This document shows, in pieces, positions 19,913 to 31,456 of a stretch of DNA of 64,000 nucleotides. Position 1 is the stretch's first letter. Every line of letters begins with the position of its first letter. The DNA lies in contig WNNJ02002989.1 in the NCBI GenBank assembly GCA_012934845.2, positions 124,001-188,000 on the forward strand, given 5' to 3'. This DNA is from Pomphorhynchus laevis (lineage: Eukaryota > Acanthocephala > Palaeacanthocephala > Echinorhynchida > Pomphorhynchidae). Both the position numbers and the translations under genes were made by a program. Below the pieces are notes generated by a model, which worked only from the letters and a program-made list of their open reading frames with translations, was not told the origin of the DNA and ran no database searches.

Positions 19913-22813
19913 ATGGCGCTCCATCTCTCCTATGTGTCTTCTCCACTAGACTCTTTCGCCAAAGCACACGGTTTCCGCCTCGGTCTCCTCAACACTAGAA
20001 CTATTCTCAATAAATCCGATCTTATCCTCAACGTATTCACCAAGCAATCCATCGATCTCTTCTGCCTCACCAAATCCTGGTACTCAGATTCCGACGACCT
20101 TTCCATTCGCCGTCTGCTCTCTGCCGGTTGCTCCCTAGTCAAATCCGCCCGCCCCCTCAGCTCATGCCCTTCTAAATCCTCTAATCATGGCGGCATCGTC
20201 GCATTCGCGCGTCACCCCGCGTCTCTTCGCAAAATCAATCCCCCTTTCAGTCCTTGCTCTTTTGAGTTGCTCACTTGTCGTTATTCTAACCCGATCACTC
20301 TAGATCTCGCCATTGTATACCGTCCTGGTTCATCAGCTCCTACAGCCTTATTTTTTACCGAACTCGCTGACCTCCTTTCTCATTGTTCTTTGTCCTCAAT
20401 CCCTTCACTCGTTCTAGGCGACTTCAATATCCGCCTAGACCGCCCCTCTTCTACAGATTCCATCCGCTTCATCAACATTCTATCCAACTACAATTACAAA
20501 CTAATCTCCACTGCCCCCACACATATACTTGGTGGGGCACTCGACATCATCGCTGTCCCCGATCATTTTGCTGCCTACACCTCACTGTCCATCTCTGATC
20601 CTGGTTTATCCAATCACTTTCTTATCACCCTTGATCTCACTCGCAACCACACCCCTCCTCACACACCTACAATCCTACGTCGCCCTTGGAGAAATCTTGA
20701 CCTCTCCATTCTCCGCTCTGCCTTACTCAAATCGTCTCTATCATTACCCACAATAACATATTCATCTCCTCACGATCTCACCTTTATTTTCGACTCTGAA
20801 CTCACATCCACTCTCGATATTCTCTTGCCCTTCAAGTCTCACCCACACCGTCGCTTGCACCGTGCCCCATGGTTTGACATCCAATGTCTACTCTCAAAGC
20901 GTCGACTCCGCCATGCTTTTCGAGTCTATCACCGCTCTCTCAGACGCGATTTCCGCTCGATTACTCCGTCTTTCCGTGATTACTATCTTGCTCTTCGCCG
21001 GTCTCATCTCAACCTACTACGTACCAAATGCAACTCCTTCTGGCAGCATAAAATAATCACTTCATTCAACTCTAAGACTATCTGGCATACTTTTTAACTC
21101 AATCCTGGCTCGTTCCTCCTCGCCGTGCAACATCAATGCTAATGATTACTCGTCATTTCTCCAGTCTAAAGTATCCACGCTGCTCTCACACACCCCGGCC
21201 TCCATCCTATCCCACTCTGCCCAGTCTACTCTTATCCATCCGGAACTCTTTCATCTTCTCCCTGTATCACCTACAGAAGTATCATCTGTCCTCATGTCCT
21301 TGCCCAACAAAACCTCACCTGCCGATCCCCTGCCTACCCACATATCAAAATCTATATGCTCATCGATATCCCCATTTCTTACAACCTTGTTTAACTCGTC
21401 CATCAGCAGTCGTATCTTCCCTTCACACTGGAAATCCGCAATCGTTCGTCCCCTCCTTAAGAAACAATCGCTCGACCCCTCCATTCCTTCTAGCTATCGC
21501 CCCATTTCACTACACCCTACTCTTTCAAAGCTCTTAGAACGCCTCATCTTAATACAAATCAACGCTTATCTCTCCTCATCCAATCTGTACCCTTCTTTTC
21601 CAATCCGCTTTCCGCTCTAATCACTCGACAGAAATCGCATGCATAAAAGTGTACAACGACTTACTCATTTCTCGAGACAAGGCTCTATATAGTGTTCTCA
21701 TCTCCCTCGACCTCTCCTCCGCATTCGACATTGTCGACCACTCCGTCCTCCTTTCTCGCCTTCGTTATGATTACGGCTTTACTTCCTCCTCCGTAGCATG
21801 GTTCGCCTCATATCTATCCGACCGTTCCTTTCGAGTCTGTTCTAATTCATCATCCTCCCTTCCCATCCCTATTTTTTGCGGGGTCCCACAAGGTTCAGTC
21901 CTAGGTCCCCTGCTTTTCTCTCTTTTGCTTGGCGATCTCTCTCCGTTTATCAAACCTTACTCCTTTAACGTCATGCAATACGCCGATGACATTCTAATCT
22001 ATGCTCATGCACCCGCACATCGCATACACGATATCGGCATTTCTGCCTCCAACTGTCTTTCTTCTATCTACAAGCGTCTCTCCAATCTCCATCTCGTTCT
22101 AAACGCCGAAAAGTCCAAAATAATGTAGATCCTGCCCCGTAAACAAAACATATCTCCTCCCATTGTATCTTTTGCCTCATCGATCATCCATATAGTCCAC
22201 AATCTCACTTTCTTAGGCTTCAATTTCGATGATCACCTTTCTCTTAAACCCTTCGTCCGTGACAAGGTCCGCTCGTCTAACTTAATTCTCCGTGACATCC
22301 GCCGTATCCGCCCCCTTATCGACTTCCGTTCTTGTATGTCTCTTCTTTCATCGCTTCTTTTCCCTAAAATCGATTACTGCCTTAGCCTTTTCGCCAATTC
22401 TCCAAAATCCATCATCCTACCACTACAACGCAATAATCAACACCGCCGTTCGAGTGCTCTTTCGCCTCCGTCGCTTCGACCACACATCCACATATTTTGC
22501 CCAACTCTCCTGGCCCACCATCCACATTCGCATCAAACTCCGCCTTCTTCTCATTACTTTTCGTCTCATCGCTGTCGGCGCCCCATCGTTCATCAACCTT
22601 CCTTTCTTAGACGATACTCGCCCCACCTCGCTATCGCTTCGTTCCTGTCATACCCTCTTACTCCACGTTCCCAATTACTCCAACAACTACGGTCTCCGAT
22701 CCTTCCTCGTCGCCGCCTCACTCGCCTGGAATCAACTCCCTCTCGACGTCCGCCGCGCTCCCTCCTTTATCACATTCAAACACCTCCTCCGTTCACACCT
22801 TCTCGACACCTGA
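19913..22813 (+). pseudogene. Family C ORF2, copy C2 (endonuclease-RT)
   Basis: The ATG at 19913 lies in the ORF1-end codons as in C1. The endonuclease part is open (GLLNTRTI, LGDFNIR, LSNHFLITLD) to about 21097, then frame breaks occur near 21095, 21600 and 22430, and a stop replaces Trp in KIM-ILPRK at 22126. RT motifs LDLSSAFDIVDHS, GVPQGSVLGPLLF and YADDILIYA are all visible. It ends LPLDVRRAPSFITFKHLLRSHLLDT. The break at 21600 sits in exactly the same tract as the break at 13970 in C1, so both copies inherited it. Confidence 0.85.
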
Positions 22814-22885
22814 TTCACAGTCTTGTTTTGTTGTGGTCATGTAAGCGTGCGCTGGCACGCATTTGCCACGTTAAAATAAATCCTT

Positions 22886-23353
22886 TTTTTATTTTTTTAT
22901 TGGTTCCGAAAATATTGTGAATTTTGAGCCGTTTAAAAATACATGAGTCAAAAAGCTGATGACTGCGACACCGGGTTATATTTTTAAAAATGCAACGAGA
23001 AAACAAATTTTGGATATGTGAGAACTCAATTTGGATTCCGAAGATCAAAGCAAGGGTGTTCTTAATATTCAATAAATTGTGCCTTATTTGCTTTGCTTGA
23101 AGGTTCATTTAAATAACACCGATCGTGCATGTATCGTATCTGATAAGCAATTATTGTTATCCAATATTTGTAAGTCCGTATTCCTTTCCGTTAGTGGATA
23201 TTCTGATAAATTTATCACTATATCAGTACACGAAGTTATCAAAATATCCACAGTGGAAGTTAATTATCCAAGTTTATGAAAATCACCCGGTTATACACAA
23301 ATTGTTGATTCGAGCCATTTGAAAATGTAACATATTACGTCAGAAGCGTGTGT
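22886..23353. other. AT-rich non-coding DNA
   Basis: No gene. Two diverged copies of a GAGCC-TTTAAAAAT block (22927 and 23312) with a nearby ACCCGGTTATA suggest an old local duplication. Confidence 0.4.
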
Positions 23354-23735
23354 ATGTACAATTATTATTATTATTTCGACAAACAGACGAGCAAAGCTCA
23401 CAGTTGCACTGTTAAAAAAAGAAAAGAAAAAGTAAAGAAAAAAAAGACTCACAAACAAAAGTCACAAAAGTTTATGTTTGAATGCTGAAACCGATCTTGA
23501 GTTGACAATTTCTTCAATTAATCGGTTTCACTTACTTACGATTCGGTGTCCAAATTGTACAGTTTTAGAGCGTATAACTCGGCGATGGGCTAAAGTAAAA
23601 TTGTGTCCACGCAAAGCCCGACTTTTCCGAACAGTCATCAATTCTCTTAAGACGTGATTTCCCTTGTGTAAAGCTTCCCACAATCGATGAGTTCAAATGA
23701 TATTCCGAAATGGATTGCTTTTCATGGTAAGAAAG
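23354..23735 (-). pseudogene. LINE B-family 3' fragment
   Basis: On the minus strand it encodes RALRGHNFTLAHRRVIRSK and VQFGHRIVSKWNRLIEEIV, matching the ORF2 end of LINE B (RALRGHSFYLSRQRIVHS and INSWNRLSDDIV). The 3' UTR contains CAACTGTGAGCTTTGCTCG and ends in (AAT)n at 23354-23366. The 5' end is truncated near 23735. At least one in-frame stop is present. Confidence 0.8.
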
Positions 23736-24095
23736 ATATAGTCCAGCATATATAGCAAAATATAATGTATCCTGAAGGCCGAAACAATGTTTTTATATTC
23801 ATTATCACAAAGTAATCATTTGTTTTATCGTACATTATAAGCAACATAGCTGATAGAAACAAATGCATTTTTCGCTATTTGTCATTTTCAACAATCAAAT
23901 TCAGGATCTAATTGTCATTCAACATTCAAATGAAATTATAACAGTTCTAACACTTGTATCGACACCGCCTGTAATATGGCAATATGAAATATTGCCAAAG
24001 ATATTGAAATATTATTTAAAGACATTGACATGCTTCTCAAACCACAGGGTAGCATTGAAATCAATCAGATATTGCTGCCGAATATATTAAAAGGT
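23736..24095. other. AT-rich non-coding DNA
   Basis: Nothing recognisable; possibly pre-existing target DNA of the surrounding LINE fragments. Confidence 0.4.
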
Positions 24096-25793
24096 AATTT
24101 TCTCTTCGCCGTTCCCATCTCATTCTTATGCGTACCAAACGCACTATCTTTTGGTGAAATCAACTCGAGTTCTCTTCCAACTCTAAATCTCATTGGAAAA
24201 TCTTAAACTCAATTCTTTCACGATCATCTACCCTTTGTAACATAAATACTGATGAATTTTCTTCTTATCTACAATCTAAGCTATCTAATTTACTTTCTCT
24301 TCTACCCATATGCCCCTTGTATCATCTTTTCTCTTTAAATACTTTCCTTCCATAGCTATATCACATTCTTTCCGTTTCGACTAATGAAGTTTCTTCAGTT
24401 CTTCTATCACTATTTAATAAACCTTTTCTTTCTGACCCATTTCCACTCTCTTGCTTAAAATGTTTGCTCATCTATATCACCCATCTTAACCACATTGTTT
24501 AACTCGTCCATCCGTAGCCGTACATTTCCTTCCATCTTGAAATGCGCCACTGTTCGTCCTCATCAAAAAGCAATATCTCGACCCTTCACTACCATCTTTG
24601 TACCGTCCGATCTCACTTCTCCCAACCCTCTCTAAACTCCTTAAGTGACTTGTTCTCAAGCAAGTTAATGCATATCTATTTTCCTCCAACTTGTTTCCTA
24701 CCTTCCAACCTGCTTTTCGCTATAATCACTCTACTGAAATTGTCTGTCCTAAAGTTTATAACGACTTACTTATCTCGCGTAATTTAATTATGTAGTGTCA
24801 TAGTTTCTCTTGATCTCGCATCTGGTTTTGATATCGTCGATCACTCGATTATTCACCATCGTCTTCGTCACTCTTTTCGTGTGTATAATCGCTTTCTTAA
24901 ACGTTCTTCCAACTCACTCTCTCCAAATCTCAGTGATTCCTACTTTTCTCTACGCCGTTCACATCTTATTCTTATACTTACTAAACGTACTATCTTTTGG
25001 CGAAATCAACTCGAGTCCTCTTCCAACTCTAAATCTCATTGGAAAATCTTAAACTCAATTCTTTCACGATCATATACCCCTTGTAACACAAATCCTGATA
25101 AATTTTCTTCTTATCTACAAACTAAGCTATCTAATTTACTTTCTTTTCTACCCTTATGTTCCTTGTATCCTCTCTTCTCTTTGAATACTTCCCACCAAGA
25201 GCCATTCCACCTTCTTCCCGTTTCGTTTGACGAAGTTTCTTCGGTTCTCCTGTCATTACATAATAAAACATCTCCTTCTGATCCAATTCCAACCCACTTA
25301 GTAAAAACATCTGCTCATTTATCTCACCCTTCCCAACCACTTTGTTCAACTTGCCTATCCACAACCGCACATTTCCTTCCACTGGAAATGCGCCACTGTT
25401 CGCCCTGTCCTCAAAAAGTAATCTCTCGACCCTTCACTACCATCTTCGTACCATCATATCTCACTTCTCCTAAACACCCTCTAAACTACTTGAGCGTCTC
25501 GTTCTCAACTGAGTAAATGCATATCTATTTTCCTCCAACTTGTTCCCTCCCGTCCAAGCTGCTTTTCAATCTAATCACTCTACTGAAATTGCCTGTCTTA
25601 AAGTTTATAACGACTTACTCATATCGCGCGATCATAAATTATGTAGTGTCATAGTTTCTCTTGATCTCTCATCTGCTTTCGAGATCGTCGATCACTCGAT
25701 TCTTCTCCATCGTCTTCGTCATGATTATGGCTTCTCTTTACACACTGTAGCTTGGTTTTCTTCATATCTATCAAACCGTACTTTTCGCGTTAT
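24096..25793 (+). pseudogene. Old family C relative, tandemly duplicated ORF2 segment
   Basis: Two direct copies of the same ORF2 piece, about 845 bases apart (24101-24868 and 24947-25730). Both carry a linker (LRRSHLIL, FSSYLQ-KLSNLLS), LPVS-DEVSSVLLSL-NKTS, QAAF-SNHSTEIACLKVYNDLLIS and LDL-S-FEIVDHS. The second ends at YLSNRTFRV, where LINE D begins. Both copies have frame breaks. The junction at CGTCTTCGTCA suggests unequal exchange inside a single insertion. Identity to C1 at protein level is moderate, so this is a separate, older lineage. Confidence 0.8.
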
Positions 25794-25874
25794 TATTATT
25801 AATGTTTCAACAGCACAAAAGCATGGCTTAATTGGCTGGTTCACTGCAGAAAAAAAGAAAATATAATAAAAGTA

Positions 25875-28603
25875 TCACAAATACGGAAAAGCAGCTTTCC
25901 CCATGGCATCCTCCATCCGTAATTTCTTTTTGAATTCGTTGATATTGCTACTGCACACTGTTGACTCTCCAAGCCTATTCCACAGAGATACAACTCGCCG
26001 ATCAAATTGGACAGCTCGTGATTTTCTTATCCTTTCACGTCGCAGGGTTAAACCATTGCCTCGGAGGATATTGGATGATCGCAAATGAAGACAATCTCGA
26101 AGTGGATGATCCAAATCATTAAGAATTTGCCAGACCATACTCATATCGATGTACCGGCGGGTCCACGTGACAGTCTCAAGTCTAAGTGCTTTTAATCGAT
26201 CAGGGTACGACAAAAATTTCAGTTGCGGTGCTAGCTTGGTAGCTCTATGAAGTACCCTCTCTGAACTAATATGTTCTTTTGAATTTTGGGGATACACACA
26301 CGGCGCAGCATATAGAAGACGGCTCAACACATGAGCAAAGATTAGCGGACGTAGGGCAAATTGATTGAGTGCAATGAAAGTGCGTCGAAGTTGACCGATT
26401 ATCCCCAACGCATTTGAACAAGCATGTTCAGTATGTGTGACGGTACTCAAATCACTGTTTATCCACACTCCCAAGTCCTTATATTTGCTCACTCATTCTA
26501 TATCACTGCTTTGAAAGCTATAATTAACTAAAGATTGAGCATTTCCGCCCCAAACACGTAAATGTTTGCATTTTGATATACTTTACAATCAACCTATTGA
26601 GCAGAGCCCAATTTTCGACTTCATCGATATCCCGTTGCAGTTTAACTATATCATTGGGTGAACGAATTGCCCGCCAGATTTTTAAATCGTCTGCATATAA
26701 AAGCATCCGAGAATCAATAAATTCCTGGATATCGTTGATGTAGACACTAAATAACAATGGACCCAATACTGAACCTTGAGGCACCCCTATATTACATGGC
26801 CGCGAAGAAGATATTACATTATTCTCACTATAAAACTTGACCATATAACCATGTATAATTCGCTCTAACATTCTACAACATAAGCAAGTAATACTTACTG
26901 GTCTGTAATTGTCTACTGAAGATCTATCACCCTTTTTAAGATGGGGTGAATGATCGATTGTTTCCACTCAATTGGAAGATTCGTATCAATAATAGATTGT
27001 CGAAATATGTTACAAAGTGGTGTATATATTGAGTCTGCTATTCGACGAAGATATATCGAAGGTAACAAATCAGCACCTTTGGAGTTTGTCACTTTAAGAC
27101 GATGCAGTTCAGCTAAAACTTTCTCAGGAGTTATCAAATTAGCTATGTCTAAACTAGGATATGAAACACTAGCATCTCTTATCGTCTCACTGTTCTGGAT
27201 AGGTTCAGAATACTCGTTTGTAGTCTCTTTGTACAAGTAAAAATGCCTTGAGAACATCTCAGCAAGGTCGTCTTCAATAACGCTATCAAAATATTGGCCA
27301 ACTGTTTTATAAGCGTTCCTACTACTATTCACATATAGAAAGAGAGCTTTGGGATCATGTCTACAACTATGAGCTAGACCATTTTCAAATAAATAGCGCT
27401 GATGTCGCTTTAAAGAATTGAAGAAATTTCTCGTCTGCTTATGAACACCATATTCACAAAACCCACCCTTAAAGCATTTGAAACTGAAGTCACGAGCCTT
27501 CATCGCAGTAGCCAGCTCAGTATCAAACCAACGAGCGCTTTTCCGACTAGTCTTAGACTTCAAAGGTGAGAATTTTACCATTAGAGAATAAAGCGTCACA
27601 CGAAAATGATCCCAGGCCTCGTCAACTCCGACAACAGCCGGATCAGGCCAACTTACTCTATGCAGCTTTGATGTAATAACATCATAGTTCGCCCGAAAAA
27701 CATTAATCTGACATTGTACCGAGCATGATGAAACACCCTCATTTGTATATTTAGCAAAACTTTAACTACACAGTGATCAGACAAACCAACAGGAGAATCA
27801 TATTGGATACTACTGATTAATTGACTGTTTGTTGATAGGCAAAGATCAAGAAGGAAAGAACTACAACTTGAAAAGCGAGTATGTACATCAACAAATTGAG
27901 CAAGACCACAATAAGCAAAACACTCCATAAGGTCACAAGATTCACTATCACAAGTAGGAAGAACCGTATTCGAAGTCCATTCAACATCTGGCATATTCAG
28001 ATCCCCAATTATCACAGTATCACAATCTCCTCGCGTATACAACTCTATCTCTTCAATGAGTTTCTTAGATATTGCCTTAGGAGCACGATACACAAGACCC
28101 AGTATGATGGGTGAGCTGTTATCAAACTTCACCTGACACCACAAACTCTCAACTCTATCAATAGACGACTTACTCAAAACGCGCACCTTAACTTCGTCTC
28201 TCATAAAGAGAGCTACGCCACCACCCCTACCCCCTATCCGATCACTACGGAACAAAGAATAGCCTGGGATGGATACCTCAGCATCGGATACATCACAATT
28301 AAGCCAAGATTCTGTAATACCAACGATAATTGGATTAACAGACTCGATCCTAAACTTTAGCTCATCGACTTTCTGTAACAAGCTCCGAACATTACAATAA
28401 AATATACTATGACTTTTATTCACACCAGTGCGAGTAATAATATCATCTCTAGCAATCTGACACACTTCAGATCCCAAATCAGCTAGGCACTTATATGCTG
28501 TAAGACCTTGCCAAAACCCTCCACATTCATGAGAGGTGATACATCTAATGGGGACCAACTGATTCGAATGCGTCGCCTCACTACTTGAAAATTTTGCACA
28601 CAT
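25875..28603 (-). pseudogene. LINE D ORF2, broken and internally deleted
   Basis: Endonuclease part 28603-27653: VRSLLQKVDELKF, ITESWL, SDRIGGRGGGVALF, IIGDLNMPD, LSDHCVVKV. Linker and RT start 27599-26913: LHRLKVTNSKGADLLPS, IEWKQSIIHPILK. RT end 26967-25875: DNYRPVSITC, then directly GVPQGSVLGPLLF, YADDLKIW and YKDLGVW. Between NNVIS and GVPQG (near 26810) the segment holding QHGFR and the catalytic DFSKAFD is missing, a deletion of roughly 250 bases. Frame changes lie near 27620, 26940 and 26510. The 205-residue C-terminus is intact (ILRGNGLTLRRERIRKSR). Confidence 0.82.
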
Positions 28604-28707
28604 AGATTGCTCTCACCAAGTGCAACACGAGATGCAAGTTCTTTCTTAGCTTGAGACAATTTCTCCATTTGAAGAGCGTCAAGATCTTTTAAGAGACTAA
28701 CATGGGA

Positions 28708-29643
28708 TCATTTTAAACGATATGAATTCCGAAGAATTAACTCAGCATGCGACTGCTCTCTAAATACGGCCTTGAGTAAACGCGGCATATTACTAAGTGT
28801 ATCACGCTTACCCAGTCGAAATAATGCAACGAGTTTAACACGTTTGACAATATCCACATTGCAAGAACCAAGTACCTGCGTCAATATAAATCTCACACTC
28901 TGGACGTCCTCGTTAAGACGTACTTGTGCGTTCTCAAATAAAGATTCTCTTACATTGGCCAGAATAACAGATCTACATCGATCAGCGGTGTGTTTCCTAT
29001 TATTACCAATTTGCAATTCGAGACTGTCACGTGACACTGCGGATAGTGTATGTTGACTTATCGTTGACGCTTGTTCCTTCTTTTTGACAGTCCCATTATC
29101 AGACATATGACCATGATTCAAAACCTGACAATATGTATTTTCATCATTAGTAACATCAGGTAAATGCACTAGAACATCCATGGCTACAGTCTCACCCTCT
29201 ACAGTTAAATCTATATTCATTGGATTATTTGCAAGACTTGAGGAGGGATATATAGAGTTAAGACTTGAGGAGGGATATATAGAGTTAGAATAGCTTCCAT
29301 CACTATGACTGGAATTTTCAACATTCTTAGTAGATTTGGAAATAACAACTTCCTTACTTTGACCGGCACTTATGCTTTTTGGAATTGGTGGAGCTGATAT
29401 GGGTCCAAGAGAATTACAACTCGACAGACCGACAACCAAGGGGGTAGATTCCGTCTTCAAATCATTTATCAAAGATGCGCAGCAGTACCCGTAGTAGAAA
29501 GATGCATTAGACAGAGCTGTTTTCTTTTCCCCGGGAACTGAAACACTTGTCCACACATGACAATCTTCACTTGAACACCGATACTGATAATCCACGAACT
29601 TGGCAGCATCACCTCGCTTTGTAGTCTTCCTCTGTTTGACCAT
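28708..29643 (-). pseudogene. LINE D ORF1 protein, truncated
   Basis: 311 codons, from MVKQRKTTKRGDAAKF. The Cys finger is C-x4-C (CSSEDC), VWTSVSVPGEKK, then FYYGYCCA: the first Cys of the second C-x2-C pair is Tyr. A 27-base tandem duplication (29234-29287) repeats the residues NSIYPSSSL. The RNA-binding-like module follows (VILANV, RLNEDVQSVRFIL, LFRLGKRD, LLKAVF, LRNSYRLK) and the frame stops there, about 60 residues short of LINE A ORF1; the missing end (SRVALGESNLCVQNFQVVR) lies in another frame at 28483-28668. Confidence 0.82.
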
Positions 29644-29907
29644 TATATGTATGTATATTCAGACTTTATCAGAGTAAAGTCTCTTGTGTAGATTTCAATA
29701 AAGATTGTGTAGGTTCTTCTGGTATAGGTTTTTAGGTTTAGGTTCTTCCAATTTAGGTTCTTTGTAAGTAGTTAATATGTATAACAAGATAGTTTAAACT
29801 CCTAATTAATACAGATTTTTCCGCGAGCGTAGCGATCTGAACTGTAATTGTGTGTTTGAGCTCTTAAAATGTTTGTTCTGTTATATATGGAGTAAAGTGG
29901 GTGATGA

Positions 29908-30050
29908 TATGCTTAGGGATAAATCGAGTAATGTCGTGGGGGAGACGGATAGACCGCGTCTCCTGAAGGACTATAACATCTGCATCTCTACCAGATATAG
30001 GCCTAAGGGCGGAAGCACCTCCCGAATTCTACTGAAGAATGTTCAGTGAA
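29908..30050 (-). pseudogene. Family E endonuclease N-terminal fragment
   Basis: This stretch matches 48222-48364, the start of the family E ORF2 (NSGGASALRLQSGRDADVIVLQETR in that copy; written as RDADVIVLQE here). It is an internal piece without the 3' end, so it is either the 5' part of a copy broken by the neighbouring R2 fragment or a rearrangement product. At its right edge a short inverted repeat (ACTGAAGAAT ... ATTCTTCAGT) spans 30029-30060. Confidence 0.8.
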
Positions 30051-30094
30051 ATATTCTTCAGTAGAAGAATATTTATATATCGCGTCGGGATATG

Positions 30095-30700
30095 AACGCA
30101 ATACTCGACATTTAATGCAACGGTTTATTCGGTGATATATTAGAGCGGTCCTTCCTGGACATTTGTACATTCAACCACCTAGCCCAATCGTATCGTTCGA
30201 ATAATCCGGATAACTACAATTACCACACACAAAGGAAAATGGCCAAGTACAGCGAACGTGTTGCCAAGTTTGAAGACGCAAATTTTTACCCCTTAGTAAT
30301 AGCGTGTAACGGTGCTATGGGAAATGAGGCTCAGCTAGTTCTGAAGCGGATAGCGAAATTGGAAGCTGAAAGATCTAAACGACCCTACAATCGTTGCATT
30401 GAAGACCTTAGAGTGGACATTGGTTATCTAATGGCTAGGTCGGCTTCAGTCGCATTGCGAAATGCAAGGTCGAGTACTGGAAGGTTTGCAGGAATTGCAA
30501 TGTAAAATTTTATTGGTGATCCGATAGATAATCTTAAAATTTAAGATACACTGCCGTGCCAGAATGCTCAAATTCGATATCTTATTTTTTATTTAAATTG
30601 TGACACGTTAGGGATTGTTCTTCTGTTGCCCATTAAGGGACTTTGAAAGTCTTGTGTTTATTTGATTTACAATAAATGTTTTTTTTTTCAAAAAAATGAA
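30095..30700 (+). pseudogene. R-family retroelement C-terminal nuclease fragment (copy R2)
   Basis: The frame reads LERSFLDICTFNHLAQSYRS, QRKMAKYSERVAKFEDANF, YPLVIACNGAMGNEAQLVLK, then VDIGYLMARSASVALRNARS and ends at a stop near 30504. It is the same protein end as at 34780-35120 and 61260-61634. The motif order (FLDI-FN, then -KY-ERV-) resembles the D ... K-Y layout of restriction-like endonucleases. A 3' UTR with AATAAATG and T/A runs follows to about 30700. Only the last 120 residues are present. Confidence 0.7.
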
Positions 30701-30746
30701 AAAAAATATTATTATATTTATATTATAATCGCTCGATCAATATCTA

Positions 30747-30851
30747 CTAGTTTGCGAAGTCCACGCTCATCCCGTGGTACGCCACTGCGTTTAGGGGAGC
30801 GAGCAGTATCACAACCAGAACAGTAACAAATAGAAATCCTCCAGTACACAT
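30747..30851 (-). CDS. Candidate secreted-peptide ORF or first exon (unidentified)
   Basis: The 34-codon ORF starts MCTGGFLFVTVLVVILLAP, continues LNAVA and ends YHGMSVDFAN before TAG. The first 24 residues are a textbook signal peptide: short polar start, a strong hydrophobic core and a likely cleavage after AVA. It could be a tiny secreted peptide, or a first exon whose donor is the GTAGAT overlapping the stop. No dibasic site or known neuropeptide motif is visible and I do not recognise it. It lies between two retroelement fragments, with a family C fragment starting 34 bases upstream of its ATG, so any promoter would now be displaced. Confidence 0.3.
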   Translation of the reverse strand: MCTGGFLFVTVLVVILLAPLNAVAYHGMSVDFAN

Positions 30852-30884
30852 TTTCGGAAAAACAAAATCTTTTAAAAGAAAAGA

Positions 30885-31456
30885 AAAAAGATTTATTTTA
30901 ACGTGGCAAATGCGTGCCAGCGCACGCTTACATGACCACAACAAAACAAGACTGTGAATCAGGTGTCGAGAAGGTGTGAACGGAGGAGGTGTTTGAATGT
31001 GATAAAGGAGGGAGCGCGGCGGACGTCGAGAGGGAGTTGATTCCAGGCGAGTGAGGCGGCGACGAGGAAGGATCGGAGACCGTAGTTGTTGGAGTAATTG
31101 GGAACGTGGAGTAAGAGGGTATGACGGGAGCGCAGCGATAGCGAGGTGGGGCGAGTATCGTCTAAGAAAAGAAGTTTGATGAACGATGGGGATCCGATAG
31201 CGACGAGACGAAAAGTTACGAGAAGGCGGAGTTTGATGCGAATGTGGATGATGGGCCAGGAGAGTTGGGCAAAATATGTGGATGTGTGGTCGAAGCGACG
31301 GAGACGAAAGAGCACTCGAACGGCGGAGTTGATTATGCGTTGTAGTGGTAGGATGATGGATTTTGGAGAATTGGCGAAAAGGCTAAGGCAGTAATCGATT
31401 TTAGGGAAATGAAACGATGAAAGAAGAGACAAAGCCTAAGAAAATGAGATTATGGA
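30885..31456 (-). pseudogene. Family C LINE 3' fragment
   Basis: It covers the ORF2 C-terminus (SLLSSFHFPKIDYCLSLF through LPLDVRRAPSFITFKHLLRSH) and the 3' UTR with hairpin GCGTGC-GCTG-GCACGC. The frame is open over 157 codons. At 31431 the sequence jumps about 130 bases within the element (to AGCCTAAGAAAATGAGATTAT), an internal deletion, before ending at 31456. Confidence 0.85.

Larger units (their letters stand above)
17496..22885 (+). mobile_element. LINE family C, copy C2, near full length with nested insertions
   Basis: Plus-strand copy starting with AAAATTTTGGTTTCTAATAAAC, the same 5' end as C1. A 5' UTR contains a minisatellite of CGACAACCAT-type units (17567-17670), then ORF1 begins at about 17754 (MGAKK). 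It is interrupted at 17769-18640 by an inverted family C fragment and at 19231-19396 by a relative. ORF2 follows (19913-22813) and the 3' end near 22885 has AATAAATCC. Identity to C1 is high over most of ORF1-ORF2, but ORF2 here carries more breaks. Confidence 0.85.
25794..29810 (-). mobile_element. LINE element D (same family as A), near full length, damaged
   Basis: On the minus strand: a 5' UTR from about 29810, ORF1 (29643-28708), ORF2 pieces (28668-25875), a 3' UTR and a (TAA)n tail at 25794-25806. ORF1 begins MVKQRKTTKR as in LINE A. The tail lies against the broken end of the family C relative, so D inserted into it or beside it. The 5' UTR has short repeats of a GGTTCTT(C) motif. Several frameshifts and one internal deletion make it clearly inactive. 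Confidence 0.85.
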
